Of a stretch of 64,000 bases of DNA, positions 56,538 to 64,000 are shown one piece after another; position 1 is the first letter of the stretch, and each line of letters begins with the position of its first letter. The DNA is from Bacteroidota bacterium. GTDB taxonomy: Bacteria > Bacteroidota > Bacteroidia > AKYH767-A > OLB10. The stretch spans positions 124,001 through 188,000 of the forward strand of contig JADJOZ010000012.1 of the NCBI GenBank assembly GCA_016713525.1, in the 5' to 3' direction. The notes under the pieces were generated by a model. The model searched no databases, was not told where the DNA came from, and was given only the letters and a program-made list of their open reading frames with translations. The position numbers were made by a program, and so were the translations under genes.

Positions 56538-57801
56538 TCAGCTCTGGTTAAATTCAAACAGTGTGATCTCCGGCAAAATCCAAACCCTTCCCGGATAACC
56601 TAAAAATCCGAGACCGCGGTTCACATATAAATGCTGTTGATTTTCGCTATACAATCCGGCACATTCATGGTAAACATATTGTACCGGTGACCATCTGAAT
56701 CCAGGAATTTCTATTCCAAACTGAAATCCATGGGTATGGCCAGCCAAGGTTAAATCAATAGCAGGAATCTTTCCGGCAACCTCTGCCTTCCAATGAGAAG
56801 GATCATGGCTCAGTAAAATATTAACCGGGCTATAAGTTATATTTTCAAGCGCCTTATTTAAATCCCCATAACGACGAAAATTCATACGCGCACTCCAGTT
56901 CTGAACTCCAATTACCGATATTGATTCCCCGTCTTTGATAATTTTACGATGCTCATCGAGTAAAAGATCCCATCCCAATTCTTTGTGAGAGGCAATTAAA
57001 TTTTCCAGATTAGCAATTTTTTTCTTCTTTGGAAGGCCACTGATAATAATCTCCATAATCGTGGTTTCCCAGAATAGAAAACACCCCATGAGGTGCTTTT
57101 AAACCTGCCAGAATTTCTTTGTAAGGCACTAATTCCGTAGACATATCATTCACCAGATCTCCGGTAAAAAAGATAACATCCGGTTTCAGGTCATTGATAA
57201 GTTTTACTGCTTTCTCCAAGGGAGCTTTGTCCATGAAACTGCCTGTATGAATATCTGAAATCTGAACTACTCTGAACCCTTTAAATGCCCCTGGTAGTTT
57301 ATTGAATGCAAGTTTTATATTCCTCACCTGATAATCATACTTACCTTTTATCATTCCATAAAGCAATGCCGTGAAAGGTAATGCTGCAATTACAGCTCCC
57401 ATTTTAATCAGAAATGATGAACGGGTAATTCCAGTTCGTGATTGCATTGCTTCTTCAGTTGCAGCAATGGCAGGTTTCGAAGTAATCCAACCTGTTACCA
57501 GTCGAAACAATCTGAATATATCATCTATCAGTAAGAACAAGACGAAAAATAATTTCGAAAAATAAGTCACGAAAATAAATGCGAAAGAATAAGTTCTGAT
57601 TGCTTTAGGCCATGTGTGCCAATCAATGAAAAACCCTGTAATTATTACTGAAAAACAAAACACCGTGATACTCCAGAAGGCAATAGCGATAATCCTGCTT
57701 GTTTGGGGTGTAGCATTTCTGGTAAGTAATTTTATTCCCTGAAAAACATAGAAATCAATAATGAATAAAACGACTAAAAGAATCAGTGTTCTTACTATCA
57801 T
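56538..57801 (-). CDS. Membrane-anchored metallophosphoesterase, YkuE-like (frameshifted)
   Basis: About 420 residues after removing one T of T7 (57017-57023). The N-terminus has four membrane helices (LILLVVLFIIDFYVFQG, IIAIAFWSITVFCFSVIITG, IFVTYFSKLFFVLFLLIDD), then a calcineurin-like domain: VVQISDIHTGSF, FFTGDLVND, ILGNHDYGDY, ILLSHDPSHW, LTLAGHTHGFQ. Related YkuE-like enzymes remove phosphate from lipid or UDP-sugar substrates at the membrane; the substrate is unknown here. Repaired join: SKEEKIANLENL. Convergent with dapA, stop codons adjacent. Confidence 0.83.
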
Positions 57802-57837
57802 ATCAAATTAAATTCGGGAAGGTATCAAATGGAAGAA

Positions 57838-58491
57838 TCAAGGATACAACAAACTTGCTTTCCAATTGTTAGCAGTAGAAAGTTCATATTTCACGCGATC
57901 ATGTAAACGGCTCGGGCGACCTTGCCAGAATTCCATTTCTATCGGGTTTATGCGATAGCCTCCCCAATGAGCGGGTCTTGGAATTGATTTTCCTTCAAAT
58001 TGAGCTGTAAGGTTTTTAAGATTTTGCTCTAATTCATCTCGTCCCGATAAATGTTTACTTTGTTCTGAGACCCAGGCTCCTAACTGACTTTCCCGTGGGC
58101 GGGTACTAAAGTATTCTTCGGAATCAGCCACATCTACTTTTTCAGCTTTACCCAGTATTCGTACTTGTTTGTGGAGTTCAGGCCAGAAAAAATTCAATGC
58201 CGCCCATTTATTCTGATCCAGATCTTGTCCTTTATGACTTTGATAATTGGTAAAAAAAACAAATCCATCGTAATCAAAATTGCGCAATAAGACAACTCTC
58301 GATGAAGGTCTGCCATCGTTACCAATAGTTGCCAAATTAAAGGCATTCGGTTCATTCACATTTGCATCAACAGCTATTTTCATCCAAATAGCAAACTGAG
58401 CTATTGGATTTGCTTCTACCGTATTGATATCCAAAGTATCCAGATTGTAATCGGTTCGGATATTTTTAACGAAATCCCTGATATGATCCAT
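57838..58491 (-). CDS. pdxH: Pyridoxamine 5'-phosphate oxidase
   Basis: 217 residues, FMN oxidase making pyridoxal phosphate, the cofactor of the arginine decarboxylase at 6719-8113. Segments: NLATIGNDGRPSSRVVLLR, GFVFFTNYQSHKGQDL, NFFWPELHKQVRILG, STRPRESQLGAWVSEQS, and WGGYRINPIEMEFWQGRPSR. Full length. Monocistronic, with a -7 box 19 bases before the ATG. Confidence 0.95.
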   Translation of the reverse strand: MDHIRDFVKNIRTDYNLDTLDINTVEANPIAQFAIWMKIAVDANVNEPNAFNLATIGNDGRPSSRVVLLRNFDYDGFVFFTNYQSHKGQDLDQNKWAALNFFWPELHKQVRILGKAEKVDVADSEEYFSTRPRESQLGAWVSEQSKHLSGRDELEQNLKNLTAQFEGKSIPRPAHWGGYRINPIEMEFWQGRPSRLHDRVKYELSTANNWKASLLYP

Positions 58492-58510
58492 TTTTTCTAC
58501 TATTTGAGTA

Positions 58511-58518
58511 CAAAAGTA
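58511..58518 (-). promoter_or_regulatory. -7 box of pdxH
   Basis: TACTTTTG on the minus strand, 19 bases before the pdxH ATG. The remaining spacer to 58769 is AT-rich and shows no other recognisable element. Confidence 0.5.
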
Positions 58519-58769
58519 ATGAATAAATGATGTTTGGAGATAAGAATTAACATATTAATAAACAAACAGTTACCATATTCCAAAATACAAATCCTATCAA
58601 TTATATACCTTTTGTAATCTTTACGATAATTATATCATTACTGCCGGTATATTCGCATTCAAATGGCATAGTTTTAGTACCTGAAGTAATAACGTTGTAA
58701 TAAAGGATGCTCAATTGAATCAACCTTCCTGAAAATTAACGTTGAAATAATAACTAAAACGCGTTGGCC

Positions 58770-59333
58770 ATGAAAAGTCAAATGTTAAAACCAGACCAAG
58801 GGGTATTTCTGATATCAGAGCCCTTCTTATCAGATTCTTATTTTAAACGTTCTGTTGTATTACTGAGCGAGCACGATGCCAGTGGTACATTGGGATTCAT
58901 TCTGAATAAGCCTACAGATGTTAATATTAATGATGCTGTAGAAGACTTTCCGGATTTTAAATCACCATTATACTTTGGCGGACCTGTTGAAACAGATACT
59001 TTGTTTTACATACACACTATTGGCCCGGAATTAGAAGGCGCAAAACAAATTGTTGACGGTATTTTCTGGGGAGGAAATTATGATCAGTTGAAGCTGATGA
59101 TAGATACCGGCCAGGTACAACCAAATATGATTCGGTTTTATGCTGGTTATTCGGGTTGGGATCCAACACAATTGACACATGAACTTGAAGAAAAATCCTG
59201 GTTGGTATCGGAATGCAATCAAAGATTCACTTTTTATGATGATCCAAAATGCTTGTGGAGTCAGGTTTTAAGAAGTATGGGAAGTGAATATGCAGTGATG
59301 GCAAATTTCCCTGAAGATCCGGCCTGGAATTAA
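58770..59333 (+). CDS. YqgE/AlgH family protein
   Basis: 187 residues from ATG 58770 (a TTG two codons upstream is less likely). UPF0301/YqgE marks: GVFLISEPFLSDSYFKRSVV, DASGTLGFILNKPTDVNI, LYFGGPVETDTLFYIH, and RFYAGYSGWDPTQLTHELEE. Cytoplasmic. In Pseudomonas AlgH influences alginate regulation, but the molecular function is open. A strong terminator follows. Confidence 0.92.
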   Translation: MKSQMLKPDQGVFLISEPFLSDSYFKRSVVLLSEHDASGTLGFILNKPTDVNINDAVEDFPDFKSPLYFGGPVETDTLFYIHTIGPELEGAKQIVDGIFWGGNYDQLKLMIDTGQVQPNMIRFYAGYSGWDPTQLTHELEEKSWLVSECNQRFTFYDDPKCLWSQVLRSMGSEYAVMANFPEDPAWN

Positions 59334-59354
59334 TCTCCGGCAAGGCAAAATATT

Positions 59355-59389
59355 AAAAGGCTTCCTGTTTCAGGAAGCCTTTTATTTTC
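59355..59389 (+). terminator. Strong intrinsic terminator after yqgE
   Basis: A perfect 13-bp stem, AAAAGGCTTCCTG (59355-59367) with 59371-59383, 3-base loop, followed by TATTTT. Confidence 0.88.
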
Positions 59390-59409
59390 AAGGTCATTGC
59401 CATTCTTTG

Positions 59410-59417
59410 TATCTTTG
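59410..59417 (+). promoter_or_regulatory. -7 box of mnmH-selD
   Basis: TATCTTTG, ending five bases before ATG 59423; transcription would begin at or next to the start codon. Confidence 0.4.
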
Positions 59418-59422
59418 GCCCA

Positions 59423-60472
59423 ATGGCAAATAACATTATTTCTGCTGACGATTATATTTCTCAGATCCGGAAAAACAGTTCCGTAATTTTAGATACCCGT
59501 AGTGAGGCGGAATATGAACATGCACACATTCCGGGATCTGTGAATTTGCCACTTTTAAATAATGAAGAGCGCGTTGTAGTTGGTACACTTTACAAGCAGG
59601 AAGGAAGAGAAGCTGCCATTGATAAGGGATTTGAAATTGTAAAACCAAAGTCGCAATTAATTCTGGAAAGGGCACTTCAAATGGCACCTGAAAAAGAACT
59701 GATGTTATACTGCTGGCGCGGAGGAATGCGAAGTAATCTCATGTCATCCTTTTTGGAAATTAATGGATTTCACACCAACATTTTAGAAGGTGGTTACAAA
59801 GCCTTCCGAAATTGGGTTATCGGAATCAATTCCACACCAAGGAATGTGTTGGTTTTAGGAGGAGGTACAGGTTCCGGTAAAACAGTTGTCTTAAAACAAT
59901 TGGGAACATTAGGGGAGCAGGTTTTGGATCTGGAAGAACTGGCATCCCATCGCGGTTCCGCATTCGGGGCATTAGGCTTACCACCACAACCTTCCAACGA
60001 ACAATTCGAGAATTTAATTGCAATGCAATGGTCACGATTTACCAATCAAAAACCGATATGGATCGAAAATGAAAGCCGCTCGGTAGGTTCCTGTATTTTA
60101 CCTGAAAATATTTACTCCCTGATTCGCACCTCTACACTCATTGCCATCGATATCGGTATCGAAAGAAGAAAACAGCATATCCTTGAGGAATATGGTTGCT
60201 ATCCCGCAGAACAATTAATTGCAATGGCCCGAAAAATTGAAAAGAGAATGGGGCCCCAGCATTTGAAAAGCAGTATCGAATTTTTTCAGAAAGGTGATAT
60301 CAATAGTTGTCTCGATCTGGTATTGGAATACTACGATAAGATGTATGTTCACGGTAATGCTAAACGAGCCCCTGATTCCATCCACACTATTGATCTCACT
60401 TCAACACCATGGAAAGAAATGGGCAGTGTAATACTCATGCAACTTCAAAAACAGAAATTAATTCAAGCATAA
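59423..60472 (+). CDS. mnmH: tRNA 2-selenouridine synthase
   Basis: 349 residues. The rhodanese domain (about 1-130) has the catalytic Cys in LYCWRGGMRSNLM (near residue 96) and ILDTRSEAEYEHAHIPGSVN at its start. The P-loop domain follows (LVLGGGTGSGKTVVLKQL, about 145), with ENESRSVGS. The enzyme geranylates and then selenates 2-thiouridine at the tRNA wobble position using selenophosphate. selD follows after four bases and supplies that substrate. Confidence 0.94.
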   Translation: MANNIISADDYISQIRKNSSVILDTRSEAEYEHAHIPGSVNLPLLNNEERVVVGTLYKQEGREAAIDKGFEIVKPKSQLILERALQMAPEKELMLYCWRGGMRSNLMSSFLEINGFHTNILEGGYKAFRNWVIGINSTPRNVLVLGGGTGSGKTVVLKQLGTLGEQVLDLEELASHRGSAFGALGLPPQPSNEQFENLIAMQWSRFTNQKPIWIENESRSVGSCILPENIYSLIRTSTLIAIDIGIERRKQHILEEYGCYPAEQLIAMARKIEKRMGPQHLKSSIEFFQKGDINSCLDLVLEYYDKMYVHGNAKRAPDSIHTIDLTSTPWKEMGSVILMQLQKQKLIQA

Positions 60473-60476
60473 CCAG

Positions 60477-61544
60477 ATGAATCCAATTGAAAATACAACA
60501 ACTGCTTCGGTGAAACTTACACAGTACAGCCATGGGGCAGGTTGTGGTTGCAAAATTTCACCAGCCATATTAAGTCAGATACTACAAAACAATGAAACCC
60601 CGCCCGATTTCAAAGGGTTGTTGGTTGGCAATCACAGCAGAGACGATGCGGCTGTTCTTGATATTGGAAACGGGCAAGCACTTATCAGTACCACCGATTT
60701 TTTTATGCCCATTGTTGACGATCCATTTGAATTTGGGCGAATTGCCGCAACGAATGCGATCAGTGATGTTTTTGCTATGGGAGGAAGGCCGGTTCTGGCA
60801 ATTGCCATTTTAGGATGGCCAATAGATAAGTTACTACCTGAAATTGCAGGACAGGTGATCAGTGGAGGAAGAAAAGCCTGTCAGGATGCTGGCATTCCAT
60901 TGGCAGGCGGACACAGTATTGATGCTCCGGAGCCAATTTTCGGACTTGCAGTAAATGGTCTGGTAGCTATTGAAAATCTTAAAAAAAACGATACCGCCAA
61001 AGCAGGTGACCGTTTATTTCTAACCAAGAAACTAGGTATCGGAATATTGACAACTGCATCCAAAAAAGGAGTGTTAAAAGACACAGATCTGAAGGTTGCG
61101 ATTGATAGTATGACTACTATGAATACCATAGGATCGGCGTTGGGAACCCTGCCCGGCGTAAATGCGCTCACAGATGTAACTGGCTTCGGATTACTGGGCC
61201 ATCTTTCGGAAATGGCTGGTGGCAGCGGATTAACCGCACATATTTCATTGGAACAAGTACCTGTTTTATCTCAGGTTTATGGGTATCTGGAGCAGAAGTG
61301 CTTTCCCGGAGGTACTACCCGAAATTGGAAAAGTTACGGGCATCATATTTCTGAAATTGATGAAATCACAAAACTCATTCTTGCTGATCCCCAAACCAGT
61401 GGTGGTTTACTGATTGCTGTTTCACCGGATGCTATTCCTTCTTTCAAAAAACTGATGCAGGAAAAAGGTATGGAACCATTTACTTATAATGAAATTGGTT
61501 ACATGACTGAAAAGCACTCGGTACATGTTATTGTAAATAAATAA
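60477..61544 (+). CDS. selD: Selenophosphate synthase
   Basis: 355 residues. ATP-dependent synthesis of selenophosphate from selenide. The active-site motif SHGAGCGCKISP carries Cys (not Sec) near residue 22, DDAAVLDIGNGQALISTTDF binds ATP/Mg, and VTGFGLLGHLSEM and LADPQTSGGLLIAV are further family marks. No selA, selB or tRNA-Sec is seen in the window, so its visible role is tRNA selenation with MnmH. Confidence 0.94.
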   Translation: MNPIENTTTASVKLTQYSHGAGCGCKISPAILSQILQNNETPPDFKGLLVGNHSRDDAAVLDIGNGQALISTTDFFMPIVDDPFEFGRIAATNAISDVFAMGGRPVLAIAILGWPIDKLLPEIAGQVISGGRKACQDAGIPLAGGHSIDAPEPIFGLAVNGLVAIENLKKNDTAKAGDRLFLTKKLGIGILTTASKKGVLKDTDLKVAIDSMTTMNTIGSALGTLPGVNALTDVTGFGLLGHLSEMAGGSGLTAHISLEQVPVLSQVYGYLEQKCFPGGTTRNWKSYGHHISEIDEITKLILADPQTSGGLLIAVSPDAIPSFKKLMQEKGMEPFTYNEIGYMTEKHSVHVIVNK

Positions 61545-61551
61545 CCTCATT

Positions 61552-62205
61552 TCAGGCCATAGTACCATCTTTCATCACCAATTTACGGTCTGCCATGTCG
61601 GCCAGTTCCTCGTTATGAGTGACAATTACGAAAGTTTGCCCCAATTCTATTCTCAATCTGAAAAACAAGGCATGCAGCTCTTTGGCATTGGCAGAATCCA
61701 GATTTCCTGATGGTTCGTCGGCAAGAATAATGGATGGGTCATTTATAAGAGCTCTGGCAACAGCAACTCTTTGTTGCTCACCACCCGACAGTTCCGAAGG
61801 TTTATGATGTTCTCTGCCGTTTAAATTGAGGTATTGAAGCAATGTACGGGCTTTCTGTTCCGTTTCTTCCATGTTCCTTCGTCCAATCATTGCAGGAATG
61901 CAAATATTTTCCATAGCAGTAAACTCAGGCAATAAATGATGGAACTGAAAAATGAATCCAATATGTTGATTCCGGAATGCCGCCAATTTACCTAAAGAGT
62001 TCCATGGAATTTCACTGCCTTCGATTTGTACGGTGCCCTTATCAGGTTTATCGAGGGTACCCAGAATCTGGAGCAAAGTGGTTTTGCCTGCACCGGAAGC
62101 TCCTACAATGGAAACTATTTCAGATTTGGCAACCTGCATCGATATTCCTTTCAGAACGTGAAGGTTACCATAATATTTATGCAGCTGATTCGTAACAATT
62201 AACAT
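61552..62205 (-). CDS. lolD: Lipoprotein-releasing ABC transporter ATP-binding protein
   Basis: 217 residues. Walker A VGASGAGKTTLLQ (about 36), signature ELSGGEQQRVAVARAL, Walker B IILADEPSGNLDS, and the switch HNEE. LKGISMQVAKSEIVSIVG and the FQFHHLLPEFTA Q-loop fit the LolD/MacB branch. With LolCE it extracts outer-membrane lipoproteins from the inner membrane; the permease is not in the window. MacB-type export is the alternative. Confidence 0.85.
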   Translation of the reverse strand: MLIVTNQLHKYYGNLHVLKGISMQVAKSEIVSIVGASGAGKTTLLQILGTLDKPDKGTVQIEGSEIPWNSLGKLAAFRNQHIGFIFQFHHLLPEFTAMENICIPAMIGRRNMEETEQKARTLLQYLNLNGREHHKPSELSGGEQQRVAVARALINDPSIILADEPSGNLDSANAKELHALFFRLRIELGQTFVIVTHNEELADMADRKLVMKDGTMA

Positions 62206-62209
62206 CCTG

Positions 62210-62217
62210 CAAAGATA
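62210..62217 (-). promoter_or_regulatory. -7 box of lolD
   Basis: TATCTTTG on the minus strand ends four bases before the lolD ATG; near-leaderless geometry as at recF and mnmH. Confidence 0.4.
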
Positions 62218-62320
62218 ATGGAAAACACGGAATCAGGGGTAACTAAAGGCGCAAGTATAAAATCACCATTTATCGCAGGTATGAACCGACTGAAAAGCCT
62301 TATAAGACCACCGATCTTGC

Positions 62321-62328
62321 TATATTTG
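62321..62328 (+). promoter_or_regulatory. -7 box of the terminal VWA-like gene
   Basis: TATATTTG, 25 bases before the TTG start at 62354. Confidence 0.4.
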
Positions 62329-62353
62329 CACCACAAATTTAACTGCACATACA

Positions 62354-64000
62354 TTGAATTTCCAGATAGTTACTGAAAGTCCATCCTGGCTAATACTTAT
62401 CTGCCTCTTAGCAGGCTTTTTGTATTCGTGGTTTCTTTACAGGAAAGATACCTCCTTTGCAGAAACAGCCAAATGGATTAAAAGCGCAATGGTTGTTTTT
62501 CGTTTTATTGTGGTAAGCATCCTTGCAATTTTACTTTTATCACCTTTGATTAAATCGGTATTTAATATCACAGAAAAACCGGTAGTGGTGATCATTCAGG
62601 ATGAATCTGGTTCCGTAAGATCAATCAGTGATAGCAGCAATTTTGTGAAAAATTATCCTGCTCAGCTAGCTGCTTTACAGGCTGAATTGGCTGCTGACTT
62701 TGACATTAGGTTATTTTCGGCAGGTGATCAGGTGAGGGAAGGTATTTCCTATGAGTTTGCTGATAAAGAATCTGACCTTTCTGCAGGAGCAAATGAAATG
62801 AAGTCCAGGTTTTCAGGTCGAAATCTGGGGGCAGTAATTCTTGCAACTGATGGCTTGTTTAATAATGGCAGTAATCCGTTGTATGCTTATGATGAACTCA
62901 AAGTTCCGGTTTACACAATCGGACTTGGCGATACCACAGTAAGAAAGGATATCGTGATAAATAAAGTCAGACACAACAAAGCAGCTTTTTTTGGTAATTC
63001 TTTCCCTGTTGAAATTACTTTGGATGCAAGGCAATGTCAGGGCCAACGGGTAACATTTAAGATTAACAGAAACGATAAAGAAATCTATTCAAAAGTTGTT
63101 GAACTCGACAAGCCAAGGGTTAATCTGATAATACCGGTTGTACTTGAAGCAGATCAGAAGGGAGTCAATCATTATGTTGCTACAGTCAGTGAAGTAAGTG
63201 GTGAAATCAGTTATGAAAATAACAGGGCTGATTTTTTTGTGGAAGTAAGCGATAACAGACAACAGGTTATGATCATAGCCAATGCACCACATCCTGATCT
63301 GGCAGCTATAAAAGATATTCTTGAAAAGAACCCCAACTACGAAGTAACCATTACCATGGCCGGCGACCAAAACGATCAGATTGCTACTGCGAATCTGGTA
63401 ATATTGCACCAGCTACCTTCTGTCAATCAACCGGCAACTGCCATACTGGAAAAAATCTCTAAACAAGAAATACCTGTTTTGTACATTTTGGGCAGTCAAT
63501 CGAATGTAACTGCCTTTAATAAATTAGAAACTGGTGTCAGGATAACTGAAAACAGAGGAAATTTGAATGAAATACAGGCAGGCTCCAATACTGATTTTTC
63601 ATATTTCACTATGGAAGAAGAGCATCTTTCAAGAATTGCATCCATGCCACCCTTAATTTGTCCCTTTGGAACCTACGAAGCAACCGGAGCCATTCAATCG
63701 TTGCTTACACAACGCATTGGAAGTGTGAAGACCGCAATGCCTTTGTTATACTTTAAAGTTGACGGAAACATTAAAACAGGGGTGCTTACCGGCGAAGGAT
63801 TATGGAAATGGAAATTAAATGAATTTTCAGCTTATAATGAATCTGTAGCGGTATCAGCATTGGTAACAAAATCAGTTCAATTTTTAGCTAATCGGGAAAA
63901 ACGTACACCATTCCGGCTGACTTATAAAAATTCATTTACCGAAAATGAACAAGTAATTACCCATGCAGCACTTTACAATCCATCGGGGGAATTAATAAAT
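62354..64000 (+). CDS. VWA-like membrane protein, 3'-truncated by the window
   Basis: 549 codons are open from TTG 62354 to the window end without a stop. Two N-terminal membrane helices (WLILICLLAGFLYSWFLY, SAMVVFRFIVVSILAILLL) are followed by a von Willebrand A-like domain: VVIIQDESGSV gives the MIDAS DxSxS and ILATDGLFNNGSNPLY the later strand. Then come a beta-rich region (YTIGLGDTTVRKDIVINKV) and a glutamine-amidotransferase-like alpha/beta part (QVMIIANAPHPDLAAIKDIL). The build resembles the BatA/double-transmembrane-domain proteins of Bacteroidota. The codon at 62353 gives no ATG, so the start is uncertain. Divergent from lolD. Confidence 0.7.
   Translation, partial: MNFQIVTESPSWLILICLLAGFLYSWFLYRKDTSFAETAKWIKSAMVVFRFIVVSILAILLLSPLIKSVFNITEKPVVVIIQDESGSVRSISDSSNFVKNYPAQLAALQAELAADFDIRLFSAGDQVREGISYEFADKESDLSAGANEMKSRFSGRNLGAVILATDGLFNNGSNPLYAYDELKVPVYTIGLGDTTVRKDIVINKVRHNKAAFFGNSFPVEITLDARQCQGQRVTFKINRNDKEIYSKVVELDKPRVNLIIPVVLEADQKGVNHYVATVSEVSGEISYENNRADFFVEVSDNRQQVMIIANAPHPDLAAIKDILEKNPNYEVTITMAGDQNDQIATANLVILHQLPSVNQPATAILEKISKQEIPVLYILGSQSNVTAFNKLETGVRITENRGNLNEIQAGSNTDFSYFTMEEEHLSRIASMPPLICPFGTYEATGAIQSLLTQRIGSVKTAMPLLYFKVDGNIKTGVLTGEGLWKWKLNEFSAYNESVAVSALVTKSVQFLANREKRTPFRLTYKNSFTENEQVITHAALYNPSGELIN

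Noticed and set aside
15773..57023. Programmed ribosomal frameshifting at the homopolymer breaks
   Set aside because: The shifts go in both directions, occur in unrelated genes and lack shared slippery heptamers or downstream structures; error or mutation explains them better.
58519..58769. tRNA, small RNA or sigma-54 promoter in the pdxH-yqgE spacer
   Set aside because: I found no cloverleaf, terminator or GG/GC pair with correct spacing; the region is plain AT-rich sequence.

Overview
The window is a gene-dense, roughly 40% GC stretch of a Bacteroidota chromosome. The evidence is consistent across the window. There are type IX secretion (T9SS) sorting domains at 1-150 and 4584-5693. A TonB-dependent receptor carries an N-terminal carboxypeptidase-like domain. 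The promoter-like boxes fit the Bacteroidota -7 consensus TAnnTTTG. The gene content (short SpeA, DUF4920, DUF6913, FKBP/GldI-like cluster, YfiT, NhaD, NRAMP-UspA, PorE-like OmpA protein) is typical of the phylum. I cannot fix the class or genus. There is no phage, insertion sequence, CRISPR array, rRNA or recognisable tRNA.

Layout. 1-1205: end of a secreted protein, then about 1 kb without genes but full of repeats (two heptamer arrays, a long nested inverted repeat, a 95-bp tandem repeat). 1206-6641: cell-surface genes (TonB receptor plus partner, T9SS cargo, DNRLRE protein). 6719-9148: divergent arginine decarboxylase and arginase-type ureohydrolase. 9167-15037: argS, two envelope genes, ffh, folD, queE. 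15041-16974: PorE-like TPR/propeller/OmpA protein. 17195-22237 (minus): NhaD antiporter, geranylgeranyl-reductase-type flavoprotein, smpB, NRAMP-UspA fusion. 22335-28677 (plus): pyrD, DUF4920 lipoprotein, HMG-CoA-lyase-like enzyme, a giant Ala/Glu/Lys coiled-coil protein, DUF4139 protein. 28678-35374: mostly minus; AIM24, DUF6580, a broken glycosyltransferase, aroE, rhodanese, ComA-like synthase and TPR protein. 35594-40810: recF-DUF721, ndk, nrnA, and three consecutive FKBP genes with four FKBP domains. 40821-49295 (minus, except an acyl-CoA thioesterase): RsmI-like methyltransferase, LMW phosphatase, dnaA, a 5'-nucleotidase split over two genes, M42 peptidase, IMPACT protein, EamA transporter, ribD. 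49436-57801: prmC, an atypical sensor kinase with a membrane partner, YfiT-like protein, ligA, DUF6913, dapA, metallophosphoesterase. 57838-64000: pdxH, yqgE, the selenium pair mnmH-selD, lolD, and a VWA-type membrane protein running off the end.

A dominant technical feature is that at least 15 genes, including the normally essential ligA and the usually intact recF, are interrupted by about 20 small indels and two in-frame TAA codons. Most indels are plus or minus one base in short homopolymers. Both halves of every protein remain conserved, so sequencing or assembly error is the simplest explanation. I annotate these as single genes and give the break positions. Two cases do not fit the homopolymer pattern: the flavoprotein at 18646-19832 (apparent loss of about 20 codons and no standard start codon) and the glycosyltransferase at 30472-32008 (four lesions).

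How the genes work together: polyamine/arginine catabolism (speA with arginase), protein export and envelope biogenesis (ffh, lolD, T9SS cargo, PorE-like, GldI-like FKBPs), replication and repair (dnaA, recF, ligA), translation quality and tRNA modification (smpB, argS, prmC, queE, mnmH-selD), and metal/ion homeostasis (NRAMP-UspA, NhaD). The least explained protein-level items are the pair of similarly built signal proteins at 50375-52376 and the coiled-coil/DUF4139 pair at 24884-28677.
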